A DNA stretch of 52,606 nucleotides from a virus: positions 1-52,606 of the IMG/VR virus record IMGVR_UViG_3300010367_000142; one strand, given 5' to 3'. Position 1 is the stretch's first letter; each line of letters begins with the position of its first letter. This document shows positions 27,995 to 36,350 of this stretch, piece after piece. Below the pieces are notes generated by a model, which was given only the letters and a program-made list of their open reading frames with translations, had not been told where the DNA came from and searched no databases. The position numbers and the translations under genes were made by a program.

Positions 27995-28380
27995 CCGCCG
28001 CCTGGCCGTTCGGCACCGACGCCGAAACGCAGATGCTCGTCTCCTACCTGCTGGAACACCGCAACTACTGGTTCGGCAACGAGGGCTACGCCCGGAAGAT
28101 GGACCAGCGCCCGCTCGACGTCGACAGCGGATGGAAAACGGTCACGTTCATCAAATACGGGTCGGATGACTGGGGTTACGGCCGCTCATCATGGACCTAC
28201 GGACCAACGTTCGTGCCGTCCCCGCCAAACAGCCGAGGCACCCAGTACGAGCACGCCAAGCATCCCGGCCCGCTACCGCTGGAGCGAGTGATGGACTTGG
28301 TGCACACCGTCGGCAGCGACGAGCCGATGCAGCACTGGTCCGACTGGAAGAAGGCGCACCCGGAGGTGTTCCCCACGTGA
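27991..28380 (+). CDS. Hypothetical aromatic-rich protein
   Basis: 129 aa, GTG start overlapping the previous stop. Aromatic and polar (EHRNYWFGNEGYARKMDQRP, KYGSDDWGYGRSSWTYGPTF) and ends with WKKAHPEVFPT. No motif identified. Confidence 0.6.
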   Translation: MTAAWPFGTDAETQMLVSYLLEHRNYWFGNEGYARKMDQRPLDVDSGWKTVTFIKYGSDDWGYGRSSWTYGPTFVPSPPNSRGTQYEHAKHPGPLPLERVMDLVHTVGSDEPMQHWSDWKKAHPEVFPT

Positions 28381-28472
28381 GCGCACACCCGCACCGGCAC
28401 GACACGACCGAGGTGCTGAAGGAAACGCTGGTCCGCGTGAGCGCCGGTGCCCAGCGGAACGAACTGCCGTGA
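28377..28472 (+). CDS. Possible 31-aa peptide
   Basis: Frame with GTG overlapping the previous stop; product SAHPHRHDTTEVLKETLVRV. His-rich N-terminus, helical tail. No strong evidence beyond the overlap. A hairpin follows. Confidence 0.3.
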   Translation: MSAHPHRHDTTEVLKETLVRVSAGAQRNELP

Positions 28473-28483
28473 CCATCCGCCCC

Positions 28484-28518
28484 TGTGGCCCTGCTTCGCT
28501 GTCCGGAGCGGGGCCACA
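28484..28518 (+). terminator. Terminator hairpin
   Basis: TGTGGCCC/GGGCCACA 8-bp stem with a long loop (GCTTCG...AGC) between the small-gene run and the lipoprotein gene. Confidence 0.55.
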
Positions 28519-28615
28519 GTCGTGTCCCCGATAGGCCCCAATCGCGGTACATGCCCCACCATCCCCGGCAGTTCGGCGATACGATCCCCGCCTCAACGAC
28601 ACCTCGGGGGACCCT

Positions 28616-29197
28616 ATGTACGCCCGCGCCAGAGCCGCCGCGCTCGCTATGATCGCCGCCCTCAGCCTCACCGCCTGCAGTGCCGGAAGCACCGTCACCA
28701 GCACACCCAAAGCATCAGTCAGCGCCAGCAAGGACGCCACCACGGACGCCCCGGCCGAGGAGACGCCGACCGCACCGAAGGCCGCCAAGGTCGGCGACAC
28801 CATCGCCCTCAAAGGCACCGAAGACGGCAGCAAACTGGACGTGACGGTGGTGAAGACCGTCGACCCCGCCAAGTCGGCCGACGAGTTCACCACCCCCGAA
28901 GACGGCAACCGGTGGATCGGCGTGCAGTTCCGGCTCGTCAACACCGGCACCATCGCCTACAGCGACAGCCCCGGCAACGGAACAAAGATCGCCGACAGTG
29001 AGGGCCAGCAGTTCACCTCCGTGCTCGCCGACATCAGCGCCGGCCCGTCCATGGCGAGCGGCGTCGACCTGAAGCCGGGCTCGAAAGCGCTGGGCTGGGT
29101 CGTCTTCGAAGTCCCGAAAGCGTCGAAGGGTGCGACGGTGCAGTTCACGATGGACAGTGGGTTCGCGGATCAGACCGGGGAGTGGAAGCTGTCGTAA
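28616..29197 (+). CDS. Lipoprotein, DUF4352-like
   Basis: 193 aa, ATG with GGGGGA upstream. N-terminal signal (RARAAALAMIAALSLTAC) ends in a lipobox LTAC, so Cys21 would be lipidated. Ser/Thr/Pro linker, then an Ig-like DUF4352 domain: VGDTIALKGTEDGSKLDVTV, RWIGVQFRLVNTGTIAYSDS, SKALGWVVFEVPK and GFADQTGEW. Outer surface of the cytoplasmic membrane. A phage or plasmid lipoprotein of this type could block superinfection or shape the lysogen surface; this is inference. Confidence 0.8.
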   Translation: MYARARAAALAMIAALSLTACSAGSTVTSTPKASVSASKDATTDAPAEETPTAPKAAKVGDTIALKGTEDGSKLDVTVVKTVDPAKSADEFTTPEDGNRWIGVQFRLVNTGTIAYSDSPGNGTKIADSEGQQFTSVLADISAGPSMASGVDLKPGSKALGWVVFEVPKASKGATVQFTMDSGFADQTGEWKLS

Positions 29198-29211
29198 CGC
29201 TCCTGCCGCTG

Positions 29212-29238
29212 GCCCGGTCACCCTTGTGGGCGGCCGGG
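29212..29238 (+). terminator. Terminator hairpin after the lipoprotein
   Basis: GCCCGG/CCGGGC and CCC/GGG stems with an internal loop, followed by TTTCG. Confidence 0.55.
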
Positions 29239-29261
29239 CTTTCGCGTGTGCGGGACGCTAC

Positions 29262-29308
29262 TGAGCCATTGGCCCGGTGTTGTCGGCTGATAGTGCACCA
29301 TTGGCTCA
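29262..29308 (+). promoter_or_regulatory. Inverted repeat before gene at 29346
   Basis: TGAGCCA (29262-29268) and TGGCTCA (29302-29308) form an inverted pair; CCATTGG is present in both flanks as a direct repeat. A promoter may lie within it (TTGGCC, 16 bases, TAGTGC). A candidate regulator-binding region; weak. Confidence 0.35.
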
Positions 29309-29345
29309 GAAACACCCTGCTTCCCGCACCGCACGAGGAGCCGCC

Positions 29346-30047
29346 GTGTACGACCACTCCACGCCGCTGGACGAATACTCCTGGCCTTCCTGCGCATCCT
29401 GTGGGCGGGAACTCTGGACCGCTGAGGCCGGACGGTTCGCCTGCCGGCCGTGCGAAGACAAGACGGCCGCCCGCATCGCCGAACTCCCCGCCCTGTTCCG
29501 GCAGCTGGACACGACCGCCGCCCTGATGCGTGGCGCACGACGGCCCGGCGCCGGGGGAGGGAGCAAGACGCCGCCGATCCCGCCTCGCCTGGAAGTCCTC
29601 GCGCTGGTCGGCCCGGGTGGTGTCGCGGCCCGGCTGTCGGCGATCGAGGATTCGTGGCGGGCGATGCTCGGCTGGACGGTCGCACCTTGGCGCGGCTCCC
29701 CGGCGCAGTCCGTGCCGCTGCTGGCCGCGTTCCTCGCCAACAACCTCCTGTGGGCGTGCGGCAGCTATGAGGAGGTTGGGCAGGACATCGACGACCTACG
29801 GCGCCTGCACAGCGAGTGCACGGCCTTGGTCCTCGACGAACGGCGTCCCGGCCGCGTCCAGATCGGGAACTGCCCCACCCTCCGCGCCGACAACCGGGTG
29901 TGCTGGACGCCGCTCACCGCCCGCGCCGACAGTCACCGCATCCACTGCCCGGCCTGCGACAGCCGGTGGGAGACCCTCGGGGAATGGCGGGAGTTGCGGG
30001 CCGGGCAGGAACGGGTGCTCGCCGAAGCGGCAGGAGTCGCGGCATGA
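29346..30047 (+). CDS. Zinc-ribbon hypothetical phage protein
   Basis: 233 aa, GTG with CGAGGAG five bases upstream. N-terminal CASCGRELWTAEAGRFACRP with C at the end forms a C-x2-C...C-x2-C ribbon; the helical middle has LSAIEDSWRAMLGWTV and AFLANNLLWACGSYEEVGQD; the C-terminus has HCPACDSRWETLGEWRELR, a second ribbon. Such paired-ribbon helical proteins are frequent in Streptomyces phages, probably DNA-binding; function not established. Confidence 0.7.
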   Translation: MYDHSTPLDEYSWPSCASCGRELWTAEAGRFACRPCEDKTAARIAELPALFRQLDTTAALMRGARRPGAGGGSKTPPIPPRLEVLALVGPGGVAARLSAIEDSWRAMLGWTVAPWRGSPAQSVPLLAAFLANNLLWACGSYEEVGQDIDDLRRLHSECTALVLDERRPGRVQIGNCPTLRADNRVCWTPLTARADSHRIHCPACDSRWETLGEWRELRAGQERVLAEAAGVAA

Positions 30048-30352
30048 GCGAAGCGACCCAAGCGACCGAGCTGCGGGACCGTCTCGCCGACGTCATCCGG
30101 GAGTTCCCGTTCGACAACTATGGCCTCGACGACGTCTCGTATCTCCTCGAAGACACCCCGGACACGCAGGAGTGGGTGCCCGCGCTCGCCGCCGCCATCC
30201 TTCCCCTGGTGCAGCACCTTGAGGCGGAGGTCGCCGCAGCCCGGAAGTACGCCGACGAGATGCGGGGCTTCTGCTCCCCGCACGGCGTGTCCGTGCACTA
30301 CGCGGAGCAACTCGTCGAGGCCATGGACCGGGCGAAGGGCGGCCAGCCGTGA
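30044..30352 (+). CDS. Hypothetical helical protein
   Basis: 102 aa, ATG overlapping the previous stop (ATGA). RDRLADVIREFPFDNYGLDD and LPLVQHLEAEVAAARKYADE. GTGA overlap with the next start. No family recognised. Confidence 0.6.
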   Translation: MSEATQATELRDRLADVIREFPFDNYGLDDVSYLLEDTPDTQEWVPALAAAILPLVQHLEAEVAAARKYADEMRGFCSPHGVSVHYAEQLVEAMDRAKGGQP

Positions 30353-30744
30353 GCGAGATCGCCGACTTCCTGCGCGCCCGGTACGCCGAGGTACGCGTCC
30401 GCGCGAGCGCAAGGGTGCGGATGATCCCCAGCGCGTTCGACGGGCACGACGTCGAGATCGTGTGCGACTTCGACGGCGAGCGACTGCTCGTCGACGGTCA
30501 CCCATTCCCCATGGACAAGTGGCGCAAGGCTGCGACCGAGCCCGCGCCTGACTCGGACGTCATCGCCGACCTCGACGCCAAGCTCGCCATCGTCAACCTC
30601 ATGGACGAGACGCTCAGGTGCGCGGAAGGCGATTCGGAAGTCGACCATTACGGCGCGCTCGGCAACGCTGAGGATGTCCTGCGCCTCCTTGCGCGCCCGT
30701 TCGCCGGGCGCGCGGATCACAAGGGTGAGGGGTGGGCGCCGTGA
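30349..30744 (+). CDS. DUF6221-like protein
   Basis: 131 aa, GTG overlapping the previous stop. MSEIADFLRARYAEVRVRAS matches the N-terminal start of the DUF6221 family, and DLDAKLAIVNLMDETL its helical core. A second family member lies at 38329. Common in actinophages and prophages; function unknown. Confidence 0.65.
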   Translation: MSEIADFLRARYAEVRVRASARVRMIPSAFDGHDVEIVCDFDGERLLVDGHPFPMDKWRKAATEPAPDSDVIADLDAKLAIVNLMDETLRCAEGDSEVDHYGALGNAEDVLRLLARPFAGRADHKGEGWAP

Positions 30745-31076
30745 GTATCGCGCTGCTCAACCTCGCCCACGCCTACGAGCGCGAAGCCTGCAACATGTGG
30801 ACGTCTGATCGAGACCGGCAGGCGCTCCGGGAATCCGCCGCCCTGTTCCGGCGCATGATCTGCAACCGTCACGCTGCCGACCCGGCCAGGCTGAAGCTGG
30901 CCCTCGCCATGCTCATCGACGTCGCCGAACGCTGGTGCCGCCAACACGGCTACCGGACCGTCGTCGGACACGGCGGCTACATCCTCCAGCGCGGCGAGGA
31001 ACCCGCGCTCGTCGCAGGATTCGGAGACACGCTGCTGTGGGACGGGGAGCGGGTCAGGGTGGCGGAGATGCCGTGA
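30741..31076 (+). CDS. Hypothetical helical protein
   Basis: 111 aa from the GTG overlapping the previous stop; a GTG nine bases upstream is also possible. NLAHAYEREACNMWTSDRDR, ESAALFRRMICNRHAADPAR and LLWDGERVRVAEMP. Helical first half, beta second half. Function unknown. Confidence 0.55.
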   Translation: MSIALLNLAHAYEREACNMWTSDRDRQALRESAALFRRMICNRHAADPARLKLALAMLIDVAERWCRQHGYRTVVGHGGYILQRGEEPALVAGFGDTLLWDGERVRVAEMP

Positions 31077-31393
31077 CCGCCCCGCCGAACATCCGCCTTA
31101 TCGACGGCCGTCGCATGCAGGGCAAGGACATCCCCGACGAGGCATTCCTCGACGCCGTCCGCCGCACCCCCGGCATCCCAGCCATGAACTGGCGCAACCG
31201 GTGGGAAGTCCACGTCACCATCGAACTCGAACTCGGGACGATCCCAGAGAACCTGCTCCTCGCGAAGGCCCGCAAGCTGACCGCCGCCGGGAAGCTGGGC
31301 GGGTGCCCATGCGGATGCCGAGGCGACTGGCATCCGGCCGACGAGCGCAAAGGCGGATCAACATGCTGCGAGATACCCCAACGCACCCCTTGA
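31073..31393 (+). CDS. Cys-rich hypothetical protein
   Basis: 106 aa, GTG overlapping the previous stop. The C-terminus contains GGCPCGCRGDWHPADERKGG then STCCEI, a Cys/His cluster. The central WRNRWEVHVTIELELGTIPE suggests a strand-helix domain. Unknown function. Confidence 0.6.
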   Translation: MTAPPNIRLIDGRRMQGKDIPDEAFLDAVRRTPGIPAMNWRNRWEVHVTIELELGTIPENLLLAKARKLTAAGKLGGCPCGCRGDWHPADERKGGSTCCEIPQRTP

Positions 31394-31413
31394 CAGCACT
31401 TCAATCACATGGG

Positions 31414-31443
31414 TTGCGCCCGTGACCAGGGCGAGCTTATGGT
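31414..31443 (+). promoter_or_regulatory. Candidate promoter before the HTH gene
   Basis: TTGCGC (31414-31419), 18-base spacer, TATGGT (31438-31443). A hairpin terminator follows, so a short transcript or an attenuated operon could result. Confidence 0.4.
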
Positions 31444-31468
31444 GTGGTTCAGTCGATCTAGCTGTCTG

Positions 31469-31495
31469 AAGGGCCGTCCTCACCGGACGGCCCTT
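31469..31495 (+). terminator. Strong terminator hairpin
   Basis: AAGGGCCGTCC/GGACGGCCCTT, 11-bp perfect stem with a 5-base loop and TTTCG after it. Ends the upstream small-gene run. Confidence 0.8.
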
Positions 31496-31518
31496 TCGCG
31501 CGTCTCGGGGGTGGTCGA

Positions 31519-31764
31519 ATGCCCGGCCTGCTCATACCTGTCGACCTCGCCGCCCACGTAGCGGGACATCCGGAAGCAACGATCCGGAGATGGGCCTGTG
31601 AAGGCCGACTCACTCGCTACCCGGACTCGTCCCGCCGCAAGAACGGCGTGCTGTACGACATCGACGAGATCCCCGAGGCGAAGCGTCACACGGACACGCT
31701 GAAGCTCATCGAGCCCGGCGCGACCCCGCCCGCCATCGGGACGGCGTCGCAACTCGCCGCCTGA
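31519..31764 (+). CDS. MerR/HTH_17-like DNA-binding protein
   Basis: 81 aa, ATG with GGGGGT nine bases upstream. LIPVDLAAHVAGHPEATIRR followed by WACEGRLTRYPDSSRRKNG and VLYDIDEIP is a small winged-HTH (phage early regulator or excisionase type). It stands alone after a promoter and terminator. Role unknown; may control the tail-fibre or structural genes. Confidence 0.7.
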   Translation: MPGLLIPVDLAAHVAGHPEATIRRWACEGRLTRYPDSSRRKNGVLYDIDEIPEAKRHTDTLKLIEPGATPPAIGTASQLAA

Positions 31765-31823
31765 AGACTCCTGCGCGGCGGTGCGCAGGCGGCCCTCGAA
31801 GCGCCACGCGCTCGGGCCACACC

Positions 31824-31856
31824 GTCCGCCCGGCCCTGTGAGGGGGCCGGGCGGAC
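31824..31856 (+). terminator. Strong terminator hairpin
   Basis: GTCCGCCCGGCCC/GGGCCGGGCGGAC, 13-bp perfect stem and 7-base loop, between the HTH gene and the DUF7352-like gene. Confidence 0.8.
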
Positions 31857-31876
31857 GAACAACCCTGGAAGGTGCC

Positions 31877-32137
31877 GTGTCGGACGCCGTCTACCGGTAC
31901 GAGGTCCCCGTCGACGGCCGCTGGCATCCGCTCCAACTGTCCGGGCGCATCGTTCACGTCGACTGCCGCAATCCGCGCGCCGTCGAAGTGTGGGCACTCC
32001 ACACCGACGGGCCTACCGTGACCCGCAGCTTCCGCGTCTACGGCACGGGCCACCCGCTCCCGCCCGGCATTGAGTACGTCGGCACCGCCATCGCGCCCGG
32101 CGGGCAACTCGTCTGGCACCTCATCGAAAGCCCATAG
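31877..32137 (+). CDS. DUF7352-like phage protein
   Basis: 86 aa, GTG with GGAAGG eight bases upstream. YRYEVPVDGRWHPLQLSGRI, VHVDCRNPRAVEVWALHTD and SFRVYGTGHPLPPGIEYVG, then HLIESP match a small family that recurs in actinophage genomes (sequence pattern Y.V.VDG.W...IVHV...R...VEVWA). All-beta; function unknown. Confidence 0.7.
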   Translation: MSDAVYRYEVPVDGRWHPLQLSGRIVHVDCRNPRAVEVWALHTDGPTVTRSFRVYGTGHPLPPGIEYVGTAIAPGGQLVWHLIESP

Positions 32138-32168
32138 CCCGGGGCCGGCCGCTCCGTGGGCCCCGATC

Positions 32169-32206
32169 GTCCCGCCGCCCGGAACCTACGCCCCGGACGG
32201 CGGGAC
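32169..32206 (+). terminator. Terminator hairpin
   Basis: GTCCCGCCG/CGGCGGGAC 9-bp perfect stem with a 20-base loop containing CCGG repeats. Confidence 0.55.
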
Positions 32207-32227
32207 TCAAACGCTGCGGAGGACGTC

Positions 32228-32350
32228 ATGCGCCGCGCCGTGATCGTCGCCCTGTTCGTCCTCGCCTGGACGATCGGCCCCGTCGTGAACGTCGGCGACG
32301 GACCTGTACCGCCGCCCGCGCCCGCGCCGACCGCGACCGTCAGCCGCTGA
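32228..32350 (+). CDS. 40-aa membrane peptide
   Basis: ATG with GCGGAGGACG upstream. One TM helix (RRAVIVALFVLAWTIGPVV) and a Pro-rich tail (GPVPPPAPAPTATVS). It precedes the tail-fibre gene by 15 bases. Could be a holin-like or spacer peptide; only composition supports it. Confidence 0.4.
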   Translation: MRRAVIVALFVLAWTIGPVVNVGDGPVPPPAPAPTATVSR

Positions 32351-32365
32351 GCCAGGGGGTGCGCC

Positions 32366-33982
32366 GTGGCCTTCCCCGTAGGCGCCCAGACGATCACGCT
32401 GACCGGCACGTTTCCCGTCCCCGTCGGCGGTACCGCCCGAGCCGGCCGTATCGTCCTCACCCCGTCCGCGACGCTCGTCGACGCAACACAGAAGGCCATC
32501 TACAGCGGCGGCGGCACCCTAACCCTCGACAACGCCGGCAAGTTCACCGTCGTCCTCCTGTGCACCAACGACACCGACGTACAACCGACAGGCTGGCGGT
32601 GGCGCGTCGACGAGCAGCCCTCCGGCGGACCGCGGCGCACCTACTGGATCGACCTGCCCTCCACGCTCGGCCCCACCGTCGACCTGTCGACGCTCGCACC
32701 CGTATCCGCACCCGACGGCACCGGCGGCGGCAGTCAGACCGCCACCCCCACCGGACCCGCAGGCGGAGCACTCACCGGCACCTACCCCAACCCGAACCTG
32801 TCGTCCGGAACCATCGCCAGCTTCGACCCGGCCGGCGCCGCCGCAACGGCACAGACCGCGGCAGCAGCCGACGCGACCACGAAGGCCAACGCAGCACAGA
32901 CAGCGGCAACGAGCGCCGCGGCCACGGACGCTACGGCGAAAGTCGCAGCACACACGGTCGCCTCCGATCCCCACGGAGACCGGGCCGCCGCATCGTCTGC
33001 ACTCGCCGCCCACGCAGCCGACAGCACCGACGTGCACGGCATCACGAACACGGCCGCGCTGGAAACTGCGGCCGGCGCCCAAGCCAAAGCCGACAGCGCA
33101 CAGACCGCCGCGACCACTGCGGCGGCCAGCGACGCGACGAGCAAGGTCACCGCGCACACCGGTGCGAGCGACCCCCACGGCGACAGGGCCTACGCCGACA
33201 CCCAGACCGCCACGCGAGTGCCCACCACCCGGCAGATCACCGCCGGAACTGGCCTCACCGGAGGCGGCACCCTCGCCGCAGACCGCACCCTCGCCGTTAC
33301 CTACGGCGCCACCGCCGGAACCGCGGCCGAGGGCAACGACGGGCGCCTCGCAGACGCGCGGACCCCGACCGGCGCTGCGGGCGGCGACCTGTCCGGCACC
33401 TACCCCAACCCGACCGTCGGCAAGGTCAACGGGGTTGCCGTCACCGGCACCCCCACCGCCGGCCAGGTCCCCACCGCCACCTCAGGAGCCGCGGCCTCCT
33501 GGCAGACACCATCCGGCGGCGGCACCACAATCCGCAGCGCCACAGTGCGGATCACCGACGGGGCTATCGCAGACCTACCTTCGGCACCGGCCTGGACGAT
33601 CGCAATGACGTCCGTCGGCACCCTGCTGCAATGCTCCATCGCTGCGGATCCAGCTGATCGACTCCGGCTGGAAGCGGACTTCATGCGCATCGGCACGCGC
33701 TTCCTCGACTGGGTGCTGCTCGACAACACGGGCACGCCGGACGAGTACGGGACGACCCGCACCAGCACTCCGCCAGCCGAGGGCTCGCCGTCGATGTATC
33801 CGAGCACCAGCTTCGGCTACGTGCAGGGCAGCAAGCAGTTCGTGGTGGCCGCCCGGCACATCAACGCAGGCATGGCGACGATTGCACTCGCCCAGCAAGG
33901 CACCTCATCGGGCAAGGTGTACGCGCACACGACGTACCCGTTCGAACTGACGCTGACGAACATCGGCCCCGAACCCGCCTGA
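32366..33982 (+). CDS. Putative tail fibre/receptor-binding protein
   Basis: 538 aa, GTG with GGGGG upstream. An N-terminal beta domain (1-115), then [18 protein letters not shown]; a long Ala/Thr-rich coiled stalk (150-280) with SDPHGDRA twice; a Gly/Thr repeat ([19 protein letters not shown]) and [18 protein letters not shown], the same pattern again; finally a beta C-terminal domain (about 395-538) with [19 protein letters not shown]. This layout (attachment, stalk, tip) is typical of phage fibre proteins. Location is unusual because it lies before the packaging genes. Confidence 0.75.
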   Translation: MAFPVGAQTITLTGTFPVPVGGTARAGRIVLTPSATLVDATQKAIYSGGGTLTLDNAGKFTVVLLCTNDTDVQPTGWRWRVDEQPSGGPRRTYWIDLPSTLGPTVDLSTLAPVSAPDGTGGGSQTATPTGPAGGALTGTYPNPNLSSGTIASFDPAGAAATAQTAAAADATTKANAAQTAATSAAATDATAKVAAHTVASDPHGDRAAASSALAAHAADSTDVHGITNTAALETAAGAQAKADSAQTAATTAAASDATSKVTAHTGASDPHGDRAYADTQTATRVPTTRQITAGTGLTGGGTLAADRTLAVTYGATAGTAAEGNDGRLADARTPTGAAGGDLSGTYPNPTVGKVNGVAVTGTPTAGQVPTATSGAAASWQTPSGGGTTIRSATVRITDGAIADLPSAPAWTIAMTSVGTLLQCSIAADPADRLRLEADFMRIGTRFLDWVLLDNTGTPDEYGTTRTSTPPAEGSPSMYPSTSFGYVQGSKQFVVAARHINAGMATIALAQQGTSSGKVYAHTTYPFELTLTNIGPEPA

Positions 33983-34013
33983 CGGCGTAGACGACTTCAG
34001 GAGGGCAGCAGCC

Positions 34014-34400
34014 ATCGCAGACAACTTGGTCAACACAGCCGAGAATCTGACGCTCGATTGGATCACCGGCGTAGGGACGCCGACCCGGCCGACGACACCG
34101 CTCAAGGTGGCCCTCGTCACCGCGAACGGCAGCGACAGCGCGGCCGGCACCGAAGTGACCGGCGGATCGTATGCGCGGAAAACCCTCGCCGTCGCCGCCG
34201 CCGTATCCGGCGCCACCAGCAACAGCGCCGACCTCGTCTGGACCGGGATGCCCGCCGCAACCGTCGTCGGCGTGGAGATCTGGGACTCCGCAGGCACGCC
34301 CGTCCGCCTCTGGTACGGGGCGCTCGCCGTCAACCGCACGGTGGCGTCCGGGGATGAACTGAAGATCGTCGCCGGATCGTTGGCGATCTCGATTTCCTAG
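34014..34400 (+). CDS. Gp80-like phage structural/tail fibre protein, likely ATC start
   Basis: 128 aa from ATC (34014), with an AGGAGGG eight bases upstream; no ATG or GTG start exists here, and the first usual start, TTG at 34026, is 20 bases from the ribosome site. ADNLVNTAENLTLDWITGVG then TTPLKVALVTANGSDSAAGT, GGSYARKTLAVAAAVSG, TVVGVEIWDSAGTPVRLWY and GDELKIVAGSLAISIS match a phage small-fibre family whose members begin MADNL. All-beta; structural in virion or on the fibre. Confidence 0.7.
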   Translation: MADNLVNTAENLTLDWITGVGTPTRPTTPLKVALVTANGSDSAAGTEVTGGSYARKTLAVAAAVSGATSNSADLVWTGMPAATVVGVEIWDSAGTPVRLWYGALAVNRTVASGDELKIVAGSLAISIS

Positions 34401-34413
34401 TTGGGGAGGCCGA

Positions 34414-35256
34414 ATGCCCAGCCTCTCCACCCTTGTGGACAATTTTAACGACGGAACGATAGGGGCGAACTGGGGCAACAGCTACGGCGGCGTCACCGAA
34501 TCCGCAGGCAAAGCCCACGTCCCCTGCACCACCAACTACGCCGGCTACCAGACCGCCTACAGTTGGACCCTCGCCGGCGCCGCCTTCTACGTGGCCGTCA
34601 CCACCGTCCCAGCAGCGTCCACCGCCACCGAGGCCTACGCGTCCGTGTTCGTCAACGCGCCCGACATCGCCACCAGCGGCGTGCGCATCGGATTCGTCAT
34701 CAACGCCGTCACCGGGCTCCTCAAGTTCTCGAGTGAGACCGGCTACTTCGATGCGGGCGCCACCACCGTCACCTACTCGGCGGTCACCCACAAATTTCTG
34801 CGCCTCCGCGAAACCGGCGGCAACGTCCTATGGGACACCAGCCCCGACGGCACCACCTGGACCAACCGGCGAACCCTCGCCACCCCCGCATGGATCGCCG
34901 CAGCCGTCGACACCTGCGCGCTAGACCTGTCCGCACACCGCGACGCCGGCACCAACGACGAGGCCGCCTACGACCTGTTCAACACCCTCGCCGACGGCGC
35001 CGTCTTCACCGCCACCGCCACACTCACCGCCGAAAGCGCCCTCACCGCCAGCGCGGCAGCCGTCACCGTCGTCACCGCGGACCTCACCGCCGACAGCACC
35101 CTCACAGCCGCAGCAGCCCTCACCGCCATGGCCACCGCAACCCTCACCGCCGAATCCGACCTTGGCGCTGAAACGACAGGCGCCGCAGCAACCGACATCG
35201 ACACCCTCGTCGGCACACCCCGCAGCGGATGGGCGGTGAGCGGCCCATGGCGATGA
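34414..35256 (+). CDS. Lectin-like tail or decoration protein
   Basis: 280 aa, ATG with GGGGAGG. Residues 1-190 have a concanavalin-like beta sandwich composition (LVDNFNDGTIGANWGNSYGG, FYVAVTTVPAASTATEAYAS, RIGFVINAVTGLLKFSSETG, FLRLRETGGNVLWDTSPDG). C-terminal 90 residues are repeats of TLTAES/DLTADS type with alanine. It may bind a surface glycan. Overlaps the next start. Confidence 0.65.
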   Translation: MPSLSTLVDNFNDGTIGANWGNSYGGVTESAGKAHVPCTTNYAGYQTAYSWTLAGAAFYVAVTTVPAASTATEAYASVFVNAPDIATSGVRIGFVINAVTGLLKFSSETGYFDAGATTVTYSAVTHKFLRLRETGGNVLWDTSPDGTTWTNRRTLATPAWIAAAVDTCALDLSAHRDAGTNDEAAYDLFNTLADGAVFTATATLTAESALTASAAAVTVVTADLTADSTLTAAAALTAMATATLTAESDLGAETTGAAATDIDTLVGTPRSGWAVSGPWR

Positions 35257-35555
35257 AACTCGCCGCGACCAGCACCGAATACGTGCGCGTCACCGCCGAA
35301 TCCCGGGCAGCAGGATCCGTCATCACCCCCGCCGCAGCACCCAAGTTCGCGTTCCTGCCCGCCTCGACCAGCGACAACCCAACAGCCGAGGACTGGACCG
35401 ACGGCGAATGGAACGTCCCCTGGGCCCGCATCCTGGTCGGCCCCAACGGCGGCGCCCTCACCCTCGCAGCCGGCGAATACAGCGTGTGGCTCACCTGGAC
35501 AGCCGGAACAGAAACCCCCGTCTACCGCACCGGCGGAACCCTCACCGTCTACTGA
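35247..35555 (+). CDS. Small beta-rich structural protein
   Basis: 102 aa, ATG at 35247 overlapping the previous gene. KLAATSTEYVRVTAESRAAG, NVPWARILVGPNGGALTLAA and EYSVWLTWTAGTETPVYRTG; an Ig-like/beta domain. Similar small proteins occur beside fibres in actinophages. Function unknown. Confidence 0.6.
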   Translation: MAMKLAATSTEYVRVTAESRAAGSVITPAAAPKFAFLPASTSDNPTAEDWTDGEWNVPWARILVGPNGGALTLAAGEYSVWLTWTAGTETPVYRTGGTLTVY

Positions 35556-35570
35556 ACCGGAGCCTGCGCC

Positions 35571-36350
35571 ATGGCCGACGACCTGCTCGTCATCATCCCC
35601 ACCCGCGGACGCCCACAGGCGATCCCGGAGATCGTGCAGGCGTGGGACGACACCGGGGCGACCGCAGACCTCCTGTTCGCCGTCGACACCGACGACCCGG
35701 AGCTGGCCGGCTACAAGAAGCATGCCACCGCACTGAAGGACGACGGACGGGTGCGGTTCACGTTCGGCAAACGGCGCAGACTGTGCGGCACACTGAACAC
35801 GCAGGCAGTGAAGGCGGCCAAGGGCTACCGGTTCCTCGCGTTCATGGGCGACGACCACCGGCCACGCCCCGCCGCGACGCCATGGGACGAGCGGATCCGC
35901 GTCTGCCTCTCCGGCGGCTCCGGCATCGTCTACGGCAACGACCTCCTGCAAGGCGAAGCCATGGCCACCGCCGTAGCGATGACGTCCGACATCGTCGACA
36001 CGCTCGGCTACATGGCGCCACCGGCGCTCGTGCACCTCTGCCTCGACATCGTATGGCTCGACTGGGGGCGCGGCATGGGGCGGATCACCTACCTCGACGA
36101 CATGGTCATCGAGCACCTCCACCCGGCGGCGGGCAAGGCCGAGCTGGATGCCGGATATGAAGAGGCCAACAGCGAGCAGCAGGTGTCCAGTGACTCCGCC
36201 GCCTACTACGACTACCGCGACAACGGCGGCCTCGAAGCCGACCTGGCCAAGCTGCGGAAGCTCGTCGCCTACAGCCAGGGTGGAGTGCTGGAACCCGGCA
36301 CCACCATCGCCCGCAACGCCACCGGTGCAGCTGAGGAGGTGGTCGCGTGA
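35571..36350 (+). CDS. Glycosyltransferase, GT2-like
   Basis: 259 aa, ATG. LLVIIPTRGRPQAIPEIVQA, LLFAVDTDDPELAGYKKHAT, then GYRFLAFMGDDHRPRPA are the GT-A features: nucleotide loop, and an acidic DxD-like motif (GDDHRP) near residue 105. Probably moves a sugar from a nucleotide donor to a protein, DNA base or glycan. It starts a three-gene cassette with methyltransferase and epimerase genes. Host-surface or virion target unknown. Confidence 0.8.
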   Translation: MADDLLVIIPTRGRPQAIPEIVQAWDDTGATADLLFAVDTDDPELAGYKKHATALKDDGRVRFTFGKRRRLCGTLNTQAVKAAKGYRFLAFMGDDHRPRPAATPWDERIRVCLSGGSGIVYGNDLLQGEAMATAVAMTSDIVDTLGYMAPPALVHLCLDIVWLDWGRGMGRITYLDDMVIEHLHPAAGKAELDAGYEEANSEQQVSSDSAAYYDYRDNGGLEADLAKLRKLVAYSQGGVLEPGTTIARNATGAAEEVVA

